From Psychrobacillus sp. BL-248-WT-3 (GTDB taxonomy: Bacteria; Bacillota; Bacilli; Bacillales_A; Planococcaceae): a DNA stretch of 64,000 bases. Below, one piece after another: positions 52,927 to 62,486 of this stretch (the stretch's first letter is position 1; every line of letters starts with the position of its first letter). The position numbers were made by a program, and so were the translations under genes. Under the pieces are notes generated by a model. It was not told where the DNA came from. It did no database searches and worked only from the letters and a program-made list of their open reading frames with translations. The stretch is taken from positions 1 through 64,000 of the forward strand of contig NZ_JABAFC010000016.1 of the NCBI RefSeq assembly GCF_012843435.1, in the 5' to 3' direction.

Positions 52927-55900
52927 TCACTCTCCTGCTTGTATTAGTAACACACCCACCAGCTCACTCGTATAAGCAATTGACATGCGCTCATACAACT
53001 TAGCAATTTTCAACTCTGTTCTTTTTAATTCAGAAGCTATTTGTCCTTCAATTAAGCGCTTATACACGGGATTTAACGATTGTTGTTTTAAACGATTTTG
53101 AAGCATCGCAGTTTTTTGTTTCTCTCGTTCTTTATAGGCATTTTCTCTCGTAAACTGAATACTTCTCAACTCAATGTTACGTTCATTTTGCAAGTGCTGT
53201 AGTTTATCGTCTAAAAAATCGTTACACGTCATCATAATGGCATGAATATCTTCAATTTCATAAAACTCCTCACCCGAGCCAGTTATTTGTCGCTCAAATA
53301 AAATCGTATCATCTTGAAGCGTGATTTCTTCCGTCGACAAATTGTATAATACTGCCTTTAGTTCATAATGTTCATTCAAATCCAGCCATTCAATTTGATG
53401 AATAAAGCATATATAAGTCCCAGGCTCAATTGGTGCTGTATTTTGTATTTTGATTGAAAATAATTTATACATATTATCTGCTTGATCAAGCTGTTGCTTT
53501 ACAAAACGTGTCCAATAGCCTGTCGGTGGAACAAAAATTTCATTTTCAAATAATGTTTCAATATTAAATTGTAGCTGAATCTTGTCTTGCTTTAATAAGG
53601 CATGAAATTCATTGGTAGCGCCAACCATCGTTGGTAGCTTCATAAATTGCTGCATCTGTTCTCGTAATTTCTCGGTCAATTTAAATTCAATACTTTTATT
53701 AGGCTTAGACCTATATGGAACTTGTTCTAGCTGTAAAAAGTATTTGGTAAAATTCAGCGCATTAATCGGTTGAATGAGTCGGTCATTAGAACTTATACCA
53801 ATAATCATCGACGATAGCTCTTCATCTCCTAAAAAATGATGGCGTTGCTGATCAAACTGCTCCTTTTCAACCTTTTCCTTTTCAATAGCAAGTTCGATTA
53901 GATGCAGTCGGTCAATTGCTTCCTGCTCAGAAAGCGTACCGAATGACAGCTGTTGCTGTAAGTCATACAGTTGCTGACCGACAATTGGCTCAAATGTTCC
54001 AATATGTTGGTGAATAATATCTAACCGTTCATATAACAACTCATAAATGCGTTCATCTACTGTGTCAGCTAAATACATATTGGCGATATATATTTTATTT
54101 GCCTTTTGTCCAAAACGGTCGATTCGTCCAATGCGTTGTTCAATTTTCATTGGATTGTATGGTAAATCATAGTTAATAAGCGCTTGGCAAAATTGGAAGT
54201 CTAGCCCTTCTCCCCCCACATCGCTCGCAATTAATATTTCAATCTCACCTTTTTTAAATCGTTCAATAATATCGTAACGGCCTAATGCTTGTTTACTTGT
54301 ATATAATGGTGTTTGTCCAGTAATAATGGCTGTTTTATAGCCTAAGTTCTCAAATTGCTGCTGTAAATAGTGAACGGTTTGAATGAAAAAGGAGAAAATA
54401 ATGATGCGCTTGTTATCGATTGTCGAAAATAGTTTTTCAATATACTGCGATAGTAAAGTAAATTTCGTATCTTCCGTTAAGTGTTGTAATGAATTGCTTA
54501 ACTGTTGAAGTCGTTTCTCTAATTGAATTGTCAGTGGTAACTGTTTCAGTTGACCACTATCCTGTAATTGTTCTAATTCATCTTCTAAATCCTCTAATGG
54601 CTGCTCGATTTCGAACATTTTCTTCTGTAATACGCTTTCTACATAGCGTTTCACTCCTGGTAAGCAGCTTGCTGCCATTCGCTTTGGCATATTGCTAATA
54701 AAACCAATAGCACGGGCATCTCCGCCAAGTGTTAAATAGAGTTCTGTTGCAAGCTCATGTACTTCTTCATAAAGTGCTTTTTCTGTATCACTTAAATAGA
54801 CAGGTAACTTTTGTACATCACGGATAACCGTATCCTTTATCGCCTCTCGCTTTAACGTTCGTGTGAATGATGTGTCTAGCGGGTTAAGTGTCGCAATAAG
54901 TCGTTCATAGCGTACTATTTGTTCTGTTGAGAGGGGTTGTTTGTTCAATAAAGCCATTTCAAGCTTTCGAATGCCCTCATGATTATCAATTGTTCCTTGG
55001 AAATGATTTTTTAGCTCTGTAATCGTTTTGAGCGCTTCATCAAATTCTATTTCTTTAGCTGTGAGTTGCTTACGTAATTTATTAGTTAACGAAACGATTG
55101 GTAATAATCCTTCAAACGAAGCAAAATCATCGAATTCTAATGGATTTAGTATTTTCATTAATTGAAAGAGATCTTCATTTTTCAAATTAAGTGGTGTTGC
55201 TGTTAACATAATTAGTCGTTCTGTTAAAATCGATAGCTTTTCTCCAATGCGATTACTGTTGGTTCCACTATTTCGCATATGGTGAGCTTCATCGATAATA
55301 ACTAGCGACCAAATCGGCTCTAGAAAATCTACTTCAAGCTTTTCAAATAGCTCAATAAATTCTTCTGAACGTATCGTTTGAAACGATACAATCCCAATCA
55401 TATCATTACGTTTTGTCGCATTTTGATAGACACCTTTTATAAATTGTAAAAACGAATGTCGATTATGTATCGTAAATTCCAATTGAAAGCGTTCTGACAT
55501 TTCATATTGCCATTTTTGCATTAAAATACTTGGACAAACGATTAAAATCGGCGCGTTGTAGCTAAGTTTTTGACGTGCCATAAGCTCTGTCATAATAATG
55601 CCACTTTCGATTGTTTTGCCGACACCTACCTCATCAGCAATGAGTAGCCGCTCCATCGAATATGGTGCAAGAAATTTTAATAACGGCTTAAACTGAAACG
55701 GATTAAAAATTGTTTTCGATCCTAAATAACTATATATTTGCCCATTAAAGGGCTTATGTAATTTCAACCATGTTTTAAATTGTTCAAAATCTCGTAACGA
55801 ACTATCTATAAAAAAAGAACCACTATCTATTATTTGATTTTCCAAATCAACATATTGCTCTACTAGATTTTCATGAATCCATTTAACTTGTCCATCAACA

Positions 55901-56001
55901 AGCATTTTATAACGAGTCTCTTGCTGCACTGAGCGTACGTCAATTACGGCAGCTATTTTCCCACTCGAGATAATTTTAACTGTTTGACCTTTTTTAAGCA
56001 T
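52927..56001 (-). CDS. SNF2/RapA-type helicase
   Basis: The 1024-residue protein is an SNF2-family DNA translocase: ADEVGVGKTIE (Walker A), IIDEAHHMRN (DEAH), LTATPLN, and motif V/VI GGEGLDFQFC ... EQRIGRIDRFGQ. The first 60 residues form a small beta-rich domain, as in RapA-like proteins and the DISARM helicase DrmD. The long C-terminal third (700-1024) is helical. The frame opens at 56058, but AAAAGGAGGTG before ATG 56001 sets the start. First gene of the two-gene operon with the sacsin-HNH gene. Confidence 0.85.
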   Translation of the reverse strand: MLKKGQTVKIISSGKIAAVIDVRSVQQETRYKMLVDGQVKWIHENLVEQYVDLENQIIDSGSFFIDSSLRDFEQFKTWLKLHKPFNGQIYSYLGSKTIFNPFQFKPLLKFLAPYSMERLLIADEVGVGKTIESGIIMTELMARQKLSYNAPILIVCPSILMQKWQYEMSERFQLEFTIHNRHSFLQFIKGVYQNATKRNDMIGIVSFQTIRSEEFIELFEKLEVDFLEPIWSLVIIDEAHHMRNSGTNSNRIGEKLSILTERLIMLTATPLNLKNEDLFQLMKILNPLEFDDFASFEGLLPIVSLTNKLRKQLTAKEIEFDEALKTITELKNHFQGTIDNHEGIRKLEMALLNKQPLSTEQIVRYERLIATLNPLDTSFTRTLKREAIKDTVIRDVQKLPVYLSDTEKALYEEVHELATELYLTLGGDARAIGFISNMPKRMAASCLPGVKRYVESVLQKKMFEIEQPLEDLEDELEQLQDSGQLKQLPLTIQLEKRLQQLSNSLQHLTEDTKFTLLSQYIEKLFSTIDNKRIIIFSFFIQTVHYLQQQFENLGYKTAIITGQTPLYTSKQALGRYDIIERFKKGEIEILIASDVGGEGLDFQFCQALINYDLPYNPMKIEQRIGRIDRFGQKANKIYIANMYLADTVDERIYELLYERLDIIHQHIGTFEPIVGQQLYDLQQQLSFGTLSEQEAIDRLHLIELAIEKEKVEKEQFDQQRHHFLGDEELSSMIIGISSNDRLIQPINALNFTKYFLQLEQVPYRSKPNKSIEFKLTEKLREQMQQFMKLPTMVGATNEFHALLKQDKIQLQFNIETLFENEIFVPPTGYWTRFVKQQLDQADNMYKLFSIKIQNTAPIEPGTYICFIHQIEWLDLNEHYELKAVLYNLSTEEITLQDDTILFERQITGSGEEFYEIEDIHAIMMTCNDFLDDKLQHLQNERNIELRSIQFTRENAYKEREKQKTAMLQNRLKQQSLNPVYKRLIEGQIASELKRTELKIAKLYERMSIAYTSELVGVLLIQAGE

Positions 56002-56381
56002 AACGACACCTCCTTTTAGACTAATTATTATAAATATTATACCATTTATATAAGACATTAAAATGTCATCAAATCAAATAATTTTAGAATTATAAAAGCT
56101 CTAGTACACTTGGTACTAGAGCTAGGCAGTAATTAATCTGCATGCTTCAATATATTTAATTATGTTCTAAATTGTTAAATTTCCTTCTCACTAATTAAAT
56201 TCCAACAACTAAAATAAACGGAAATAAGATAACTATTTTGCTCCCGTTAATAAGGTTTGAAAATATTAAGTTAAGCTTTATTAAAAATGACAATGAACCC
56301 CCTTAGAATTTAACAAAAAGAGCGTTAATCCCTATACTGGATCAACGCTCCTGGTTGTGACTTTAACATTTTTACCTAAAA
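56002..56381. other. intergenic region with two hairpins
   Basis: Bases 56097-56123 form a perfect 11-base hairpin (AGCTCTAGTAC / GTACTAGAGCT) with no T tail on the plus strand. A 14-base part of it, GGTACTAGAGCTAG, recurs near 60914, in the other gene-poor stretch. The terminator at 56315 follows. No gene is seen. Confidence 0.5.
56315..56350 (-). terminator. terminator of the small acidic gene
   Basis: On the minus strand GAGCGTTGATCC pairs with GGATTAACGCTC (one mismatch) and is followed by TTTTTG. Confidence 0.8.
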
Positions 56382-56585
56382 TTAAATTTTCTTTATTATA
56401 AATTCATAATTATTTGGTTCATCATAGCTTTCTCCAGACAGTTCAAGAACTTCGGCCCCAGTCATAAAATTATTTATTGCTTCGTCTAAAGCATATTCAG
56501 CATCCTCTTTACTGTGATATATTTCATCATCAGCCTCTTCAAGACTTCCATCATATTTATTTTTCATAAATATCTTATAAGCCAT
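56382..56585 (-). CDS. small acidic protein, unknown function
   Basis: The 67-residue product (EEADDEIYHSKEDAEYALDE in the middle) is acidic and helical, with a KYDG motif near the start. AAGGAGG lies six bases before the ATG and a good terminator follows, so it is a real gene. No family recognised. Confidence 0.7.
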   Translation of the reverse strand: MAYKIFMKNKYDGSLEEADDEIYHSKEDAEYALDEAINNFMTGAEVLELSGESYDEPNNYEFIIKKI

Positions 56586-56740
56586 ATTAAACCTCCTTAT
56601 TTGAATATATTACATTACATTAACTTATATTTTAGTTGAATAAGAATTTTTGTAAACACTAATATAAAAAGTACAGTTTCTGGTAAATAACATTGAACAC
56701 TTTCGCTAATCTAAAACTAATCCCCTTAACCTTAAAAAAA

Positions 56741-57385
56741 TTAAAGTGCTTTAAGTTCTGTTCGTTTTACTAGAAAATAGCTTTCACAAATAGATTCTAA
56801 TTCTTTTTTATTCATTACTATATTAATGGGTTCTTCTGATAGGTGCGTTGAAAAGAAATATTTTGATTTTGTTTCTTCATTTAGCGTATCTAATGAACCT
56901 GATTTATCATTTTCTAAAATCTCTTCTACTTTTGAAGCAGCTGTTATCTTATTTATTTGATAAGTATCCTGCAAGTACCTTAACAGTTTTTCTCTATCAA
57001 CTAACATCGCAATAATATAATGAAAATCTTTTTCTTTAACATCTTGATGTTTAATATTATCATTACGCTTGTTCCAACAAAATAAATAATGAGTTGTGAT
57101 TTTAGATTTGTCAAATAACCAGCCGTTTTTGCGTTTTTTTTCTTTTAAATAACTTAATTCTAATGCAAAAGTAGAACCAACCATATTAATACTTAGATAA
57201 CCTTTCTCATCAATAAATATATTTTCTTCTTTCAATCTTGCTTTTACATCAATCCCTGAATACTGCTCATTACCATCATTGATTCTGACGACATTTTTTA
57301 ATTGTTTATATCTTGTATAGAAATACTTATCCAAATATTTACCCAGCTCTTCCTCTGCCTTTAAATCACTATTAAAATTGCCCAA
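56741..57385 (-). CDS. predicted PD-(D/E)XK-fold nuclease-like protein
   Basis: The 214-residue protein shows a nuclease-like core: GIDV (Asp46), then FIDEKGYLS (Asp59-Glu60-Lys61), FALELS with Glu76 and a GWLFDKSKITTHYLFCW strand. The order Asp...(D/E)-x-K is that of restriction-type nucleases, but which acidic residue acts is uncertain. The C-terminal part is helical. TTG at 57385 is the start, five to six bases after GGAGGG. It is followed by a 155-base gap, then the 56382 gene. It may be a mobile or defence-related nuclease. Confidence 0.6.
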   Translation of the reverse strand: MGNFNSDLKAEEELGKYLDKYFYTRYKQLKNVVRINDGNEQYSGIDVKARLKEENIFIDEKGYLSINMVGSTFALELSYLKEKKRKNGWLFDKSKITTHYLFCWNKRNDNIKHQDVKEKDFHYIIAMLVDREKLLRYLQDTYQINKITAASKVEEILENDKSGSLDTLNEETKSKYFFSTHLSEEPINIVMNKKELESICESYFLVKRTELKAL

Positions 57386-57454
57386 TAATTACCCTCCATT
57401 TACAACTATCCAAAATATGATTATGTTTTAAGTTTCCAAATATATCTTAATAAG

Positions 57455-57745
57455 CTATCTTACCTCTGCGATTTCTTCAAATTTATCTATATTCATTTTT
57501 AATTTATTCACCTTGCCACGTTCATTAAGTAATAGTTCTCCATGCTCATCAATTTCTTGTAACCGTACTTCATATCTATAGGCATCAATAACAGACAGCC
57601 GATAATACTTTTCTTTGACGAGATAACATTTATTATAGTGATGAAAAAAATAATCATTAATATATGTATGAAGCTCTTTAATATTTCGAAAACTATGTTT
57701 TTTCAGATGTTCTATTACATAATGGTCGTAAAGTTGTTCTACCAC
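57455..57745 (-). CDS. small protein of unknown function
   Basis: The 96-residue product starts at GTG after an AAAGGAGGAG site and is mixed helical/strand (YDHYVIEHLKKHSF, YRLSVIDAYRYEVRL). It lies 69 bases upstream of the nuclease-like gene on the same strand, so the two may be co-transcribed. No family recognised. Confidence 0.65.
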   Translation of the reverse strand: MVEQLYDHYVIEHLKKHSFRNIKELHTYINDYFFHHYNKCYLVKEKYYRLSVIDAYRYEVRLQEIDEHGELLLNERGKVNKLKMNIDKFEEIAEVR

Positions 57746-58234
57746 AAAACTCCTCCTTTACAAAAAATTACTATATAAATATACATAGTTTTTATTATAC
57801 ATATTTATAGTATATTATGGAATATTTTTAATTTAATTTACTAAAACTAATATTTTGCATAAGAGAGGCTTTTGTACGCAAAAATCCTTTCTTTCTTGTA
57901 CTAGTAACTATGGGTAGCCACTTGTTTCAACATGTAGTATATATTACAGATGCAAAAAGCAAAGAGGAGCATTGTTAAAATTCATAAATTATATGAATCT
58001 TTGAGTCTAGACTACGTTCTTTTGACTCATTGCAACTATATAAATAGAAAAAAAAGAAAAAATCCTAGAATACTAAGGGTTTTGACACTGTATAAATCAT
58101 ATAATCTAGATATATGGAGACAACTGGACCAAGCCAAAACCTATCTCTCTCATAACTATTTTTACGAGACTATTAAACTCACCAATCTTCAGTAATTCCA
58201 GTAAATTTCACCCAAATATTTTTTGTTATATTAA
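57746..58234. other. gene-poor stretch
   Basis: A possible 81-codon frame at 57950-58195 has no ribosome site and a basic, low-complexity product; I do not call it. Nothing else coding-like is seen before the promoter at 58235. Confidence 0.5.
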
Positions 58235-58263
58235 TTACACTTTTACAAAATCAAAGGTATAAT
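58235..58263 (+). promoter_or_regulatory. sigma-A promoter of the DUF2075 helicase gene
   Basis: TTACAC and TATAAT are separated by exactly 17 bases and lie about 85 bases before the gene's ATG. Confidence 0.65.
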
Positions 58264-58346
58264 GTTCAAAAGAAAAATCAATAGCATTTACTTAAGGATT
58301 ACTCGTATAATAATTCAATGAATTAATGATAAAAGGCGGTATCAAA

Positions 58347-60275
58347 ATGATTATTTACGAATCGACCACAACTGGTTTTTTAGCAGATGTTGAAAATGAA
58401 AAAATTGTAGATCGATTATATGATGTTTATCAAAAGAAAATAGGTAGAACCTCGCGCAGTGAGATTCGTTCTTGGGATCATTCTCTCCAACGTATGTCAA
58501 ATGTTCTTCGAGACAGAGAGATACCCCGTGATGCTGCAGTAGCTATTGAGTTTAAAATTCCGAATACCGGAAAACGTGTTGATTTTATAATTGCTGGGAA
58601 CGATGGTAATAATGATCATGCAGTTATTGTGGAATTGAAGCAGTGGGAAATCGTTCAAAAAAATGAACGATTGGATGCGGTTGTTGTCGAAACTTTTCTA
58701 GGAGGTGGTACACGTCAGACTACCCACCCCTCCTACCAAGCGTGGAGCTATGCTTCCCTAATTGAAGATTTCAATCAAGACGTTCGAGAAATACCCATAA
58801 ACCTAAAACCTTGTGCTTACCTTCACAACTATTTAATACAGGAAAATGACCCGCTTACCGACAACCATTATGCCGAGCATATAGAAAAAGCACCCGTATT
58901 CCGTAAAGGTGAAATGGCCAAGCTTCGTTCCTATATCAAAAAGTATATTAAATATGGAGATAAGAATAATATTATTTTTAAAATTGATAACGGACGAATC
59001 AAGCCTTCCAAATCACTTCAGGATAGTATGGCAAATATGCTCCAAGGCAATGAAGAATTTGTAATGATTGACGATCAAAAGGTCGTATATGAGCAAATTT
59101 TGCATTATGCGAAGGATTGTATTACCGCAGACGAAAAGGGCGTATTTATCGTTAAGGGCGGACCCGGCACTGGAAAATCAGTACTAGCAATCAACTTACT
59201 TGTACAAATGATACAGGACGATTACTTTGCTATGTATGTGACCAAAAATAGCGCACCCAGAGACGTATACGCTGCTAAGCTTAAAGGAACTATGAAGAAA
59301 AAAAGCATTGATAATTTATTTAAAGGCTCAGGTAGCTTCCATGCTGCAGATAAAAACGAATTTGATATGTTAATTGTAGACGAGGCTCATCGTCTAAACG
59401 AAAAATCGGGTCTCTTTAGCAATCTTGGCGAGAACCAAGTAAAGGAGCTAATGCATAGCTCCAAATTTAGTGTCTTCTTTATAGATGAAGCCCAAAAGGT
59501 AACGATGAAGGATATAGGTAGTGTGGAGTTAATCAAGAAATTTGCAGATCAATTGGGAGTAAAGGTATTTGAAGGAGAGCTAGCCTCTCAATTCCGCTGT
59601 GATGGTTCTGACGGGTATATCGCTTGGCTAGACGATGTTCTAGAAATACGCGAAACAGCAAATGAAAATGACTTAGGAATGGACTATGACTTCCAGATTC
59701 TAGACACTCCGAATAAGCTATTAGATATAATAGTCGAAAAGAATAAACTAAACAATAAAGCCCGTATAGTCGCTGGCTACTGCTGGGAATGGATTTCAGA
59801 CGGTAAAAATAGTCAAGATGTCCATGATATTATAATTCCAAATCATAACTTCTCCATTAGTTGGAACCTTGGAAATGATATATGGGCCCTCAGTGATACT
59901 TCTGTTTATGAGGCAGGCTGTATTCATACATGCCAAGGTTTAGAATTTGACTATGTAGGAGTGATTATCGGAGATGATCTTCGATATGAAAATGGACGAG
60001 TTATAACCGACTATACCAAACGAGCAAAAACAGATCAATCCATTAAAGGTATTAAGAAAAAAATGAAGGAACAACCAGAAGACGCGACTCAACAGGTTGA
60101 CCAGATTATAAGAAACACTTATCGTACTCTAATGACACGAGGTCAAAAAGGGTGTTATATATATTGTACCGATGATGCACTTGCTGATTATTTAAAAGAG
60201 CGTGTTAAACGGGTATATGAGGAACAAATGGAAGTTAGGACGTTGCTTGTTGCTGAAAATAAGGAAACTTATTGA
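58347..60275 (+). CDS. PD-(D/E)XK nuclease fused to DUF2075 (Schlafen-type) helicase
   Basis: The 642-residue protein (from ATG 58347) has an N-terminal nuclease-like domain with D79 (KRVDFIIAG) and E96-x-K98 (VELKQWE). The DUF2075 superfamily-1 helicase domain follows: Walker A GGPGTGKS (about 270-278), LIVDEAHRL, FFIDEAQKV, FRCDGSDGYIAW, HTCQGLEFDYVGV and TYRTLMTRG. Proteins of this pair of domains occur in many bacterial defence islands. AAAGGCGG precedes ATG 58347, which is preferred to the ATG at 58326. It is monocistronic with its own terminator. Confidence 0.85.
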   Translation: MIIYESTTTGFLADVENEKIVDRLYDVYQKKIGRTSRSEIRSWDHSLQRMSNVLRDREIPRDAAVAIEFKIPNTGKRVDFIIAGNDGNNDHAVIVELKQWEIVQKNERLDAVVVETFLGGGTRQTTHPSYQAWSYASLIEDFNQDVREIPINLKPCAYLHNYLIQENDPLTDNHYAEHIEKAPVFRKGEMAKLRSYIKKYIKYGDKNNIIFKIDNGRIKPSKSLQDSMANMLQGNEEFVMIDDQKVVYEQILHYAKDCITADEKGVFIVKGGPGTGKSVLAINLLVQMIQDDYFAMYVTKNSAPRDVYAAKLKGTMKKKSIDNLFKGSGSFHAADKNEFDMLIVDEAHRLNEKSGLFSNLGENQVKELMHSSKFSVFFIDEAQKVTMKDIGSVELIKKFADQLGVKVFEGELASQFRCDGSDGYIAWLDDVLEIRETANENDLGMDYDFQILDTPNKLLDIIVEKNKLNNKARIVAGYCWEWISDGKNSQDVHDIIIPNHNFSISWNLGNDIWALSDTSVYEAGCIHTCQGLEFDYVGVIIGDDLRYENGRVITDYTKRAKTDQSIKGIKKKMKEQPEDATQQVDQIIRNTYRTLMTRGQKGCYIYCTDDALADYLKERVKRVYEEQMEVRTLLVAENKETY

Positions 60276-60346
60276 GTTCAACTCGAAATAAATTCCTTAT
60301 AGTGACAATAAGAATGTATTTTAACACATATCAATAAAAAATAGAG

Positions 60347-60385
60347 AACCTATTGACCAAACATTATTGGATCAATAGGTTTTTA
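60347..60385 (+). terminator. terminator of the DUF2075 helicase gene
   Basis: AACCTATTGA and TCAATAGGTT form a perfect ten-base stem, followed by TTTTATT. Confidence 0.85.
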
Positions 60386-60479
60386 TTGTCTATAAGCTAC
60401 AAGAACTCTTTTTACATATTTTTAATAATATGGGTGTTTATACAAGTTTTCTTCAGCTTCACTCTGTCTGTGTACTTTA

Positions 60480-60678
60480 CTACTCAGTGATAATGCCTCT
60501 TTCAACTAACCCCTTATATTTTGCTTCAATTAACCTATATAATTCATCGTAACCAGGACTTTTCAATGCTGAAATGATTTCTTCCTTCCCCTTCAACTAC
60601 ACGCAGTTTAAATAGCAATGCTAAAGCTGAAACCATTACATCCTGTTGTGTTTTCGAAATACTCCCCCCTTTATTCAT
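60480..60678 (-). pseudogene. frameshifted small gene
   Basis: An ATG at 60678-60676 opens a frame MNKGGSISKTQQDVMVSALA... to VVEGEG; after a one-base shift the sequence continues EEIISALKSPGYDELYRLIE and GLVERGIITE to TAG at 60482-60480. The total of 199 bases is not a multiple of three, consistent with one indel. The product would be a helical ~65-residue protein. No family recognised. Confidence 0.55.
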
Positions 60679-60706
60679 AATATGACAATACTAAGTCGTC
60701 CTATGG

Positions 60707-60910
60707 CTAATTCATATTTAATTGAGTTGTTTCCACTTTGTTCCGTAAGCGGAAGACTCCTTCTTTTTCCACATTTTCCATCACACATTGTTCCCGTTCT
60801 TCTTTCTTTTTTCGGCCACGATTTTTCAGTTCTTTTTTGGCTTCCGCTATTTTTTTCAATATCACTTTGGTCGTTAAAGGTTGCTGTCCATCTATTACAA
60901 TTCGTTTCTT
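60707..60910 (-). pseudogene. open fragment without start codon, decayed gene
   Basis: On the minus strand the frame runs KKRIVIDGQQPLTTKVILKK ... AKKELKNRGRKKKEEREQC and ends LNMN-TAG at 60709-60707. A stop lies directly upstream and no ATG/GTG/TTG occupies the beginning. It precedes the frameshifted gene at 60480-60678 on the same strand, so both are probably remains of one lost mobile or accessory unit. Confidence 0.4.
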
Positions 60911-60988
60911 TCAGGTACTAGAGCTAGAGTAATCACCTACTACTAAAAAAGGTCCAAAACCTAATTTCTCAACACTCTTTACATTTTA

Positions 60989-61013
60989 ACATATGATAAT
61001 TGTTATTATATGT
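60989..61013. other. 11-base hairpin in a gene-poor stretch
   Basis: ACATATGATAA pairs with TTATTATATGT (one G-T pair) around TTG. No T tail follows. The 60911-61220 stretch otherwise shows no gene. Confidence 0.4.
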
Positions 61014-61220
61014 CACTACTAGCTACTAATAAATCACTCAAAAATTCTCGAAATTATCTGTTTTCCAAAGAGTAATCTTTTAGAAAAAATTAGAAATTTG
61101 ATAAACATTTCCAGATTTAAAAATATCTATTTTATTTTTAACTTCTGGATGGAATATCATAAAACTTTATCCTCCTTACTATTTTTCTAGTAATACTTGT
61201 TAGTTCAATATAATAAGTTA

Positions 61221-62210
61221 TTAAACCCTTGCCGAATACTGTGTTGGTTTCAAATTTAGCTTATCACTCAAACTTCCTTCTATTTTATAAAACTTCCCAC
61301 TATTTATATTACTAATGTATTCATAAACTCTAATCAATTGAAATGAGTCTGCATGTTCTTCTGAAAAAGCTAATTCATTTGGCGAAATGAAAAACTCCGA
61401 ATTAATCCCGCCTTTTGTCGTTTTTACTTCAAGGTAAAGTGGTGAGCCATCTTCTTTAAATGATTCAATATCATATCCTGCGCCATCGCCTTCTACAACT
61501 GATTTATGTATTACTTTATTTGCTAAATCTTGACGACCAGCTTTAGTTAATTGAGAACGAGTATATTCTAGAACAAGCAGTTCTCCAGACAAGCCTAAAT
61601 TTTTATTTTCCTTCTGCTTCCCCACAAAATCTACATGTTTAGAGTTGAAGTTACGCACACGTTCTCTACGTTCTTTTGGCTCAGGTAAAGCTGTTTCAAT
61701 CAACTGATTACCAATTATTTCTTCATCAACTACATCTTCTTCGGTCGTATCTAACATTAAATCTTGTACGGGTTCTTCTTCATCCCAATCTAGTAATTGC
61801 CACTTAAAATGTACAGGCTGTTCTACATCTTGATTATGTGCAATGTAAGCTAGTCTTCCCATATAAGTAAATGGCTCTGATTTCTTACTAGTACGTAAAA
61901 ATAGATAAATATTGTGTCTCGTATGATCATGATGAATAAATTCTAAAATTCGAGGATGATTTAAGGTATGTCTCTTTTGAGATTGCCAAGTCAAAATACC
62001 ATCTCTAGTGATATTTTCTTTAAATTCCACACCCAATTTGTCTTGTCCAATTGTTACAAAGAAAACAAAATCACGTTCTCGGTTCGGTATTTTAACAATA
62101 CCATGGAGGCCCCAAACACCAGCACCTCTTGTAAATTTCGTAGTGCTACCATCAAATATTGCATGTACATCTTCTCGAGTATATTTATTGAATAATTTTA
62201 AAGTCCTCAA
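61221..62210 (-). CDS. DUF3427-like/DUF3883 nuclease-like protein
   Basis: Residues about 15-125 (FDGSTTKFTRGAGVWGLHGI ... WQSQ ... EPFTYMGRL) resemble the DUF3427 domain found at the end of some helicases. Residues 200-329 follow DUF3883, a PD-(D/E)XK-type domain: GLSGELLVLEY with Glu210, GYDI with Asp247 and LEVK with Glu261-x-Lys263. Reader-plus-nuclease proteins like this are usually restriction factors. The start is TTG, five bases after AAGGAGAC. It is divergent from the Sau3AI-type gene to its right. Confidence 0.75.
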   Translation of the reverse strand: MRTLKLFNKYTREDVHAIFDGSTTKFTRGAGVWGLHGIVKIPNRERDFVFFVTIGQDKLGVEFKENITRDGILTWQSQKRHTLNHPRILEFIHHDHTRHNIYLFLRTSKKSEPFTYMGRLAYIAHNQDVEQPVHFKWQLLDWDEEEPVQDLMLDTTEEDVVDEEIIGNQLIETALPEPKERRERVRNFNSKHVDFVGKQKENKNLGLSGELLVLEYTRSQLTKAGRQDLANKVIHKSVVEGDGAGYDIESFKEDGSPLYLEVKTTKGGINSEFFISPNELAFSEEHADSFQLIRVYEYISNINSGKFYKIEGSLSDKLNLKPTQYSARV

Positions 62211-62289
62211 ATCTATTGTCTCCTTCTTAAATATAAAAACATATCTTTCTTAAATTCAGATATTTTTTATAAACGTTTTTATTAACCTG

Positions 62290-62486
62290 CTAAATTAATT
62301 GATTTATCATTGAAATATGATGAATACTTTCATCTCCAATTTCACTTTGTATTTCAGTATATAGATGACTTTCTTTTGAATATTTTTGTGTTTGACTATA
62401 TTCATATGCCTTAAGGGTACCTCGTTTTTTAAAATCTGTTCAGATTCTGTCTCATAGTAAGGTTTTTCCTTTTCAACTTTAGACAT
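62290..62486 (-). pseudogene. small gene with one frameshift, upstream of the DUF3883 gene
   Basis: ATG at 62486-62484 (after GGCAGGG) opens MSKVEKEKPYYETESEQILK-NEVP; after a one-base shift near the A6 run or shortly after, the sequence continues KAYEYSQTQKYSKESHLYTE and ends NQLI-TAG at 62292-62290. The two halves have the same polar, helical character. It may be a true pseudogene, or an assembly error in the homopolymer. Confidence 0.45.

Noticed and set aside
48534-56001. SNF2 helicase plus large ATPase as a DISARM locus
   Set aside because: DISARM needs DrmA, DrmB (DUF1998) and usually a methyltransferase; none is here. Only the helicase resembles DrmD.
57950-58195. 81-codon frame on the plus strand
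   Set aside because: No ribosome site, basic low-complexity product and no neighbour support; best regarded as chance.
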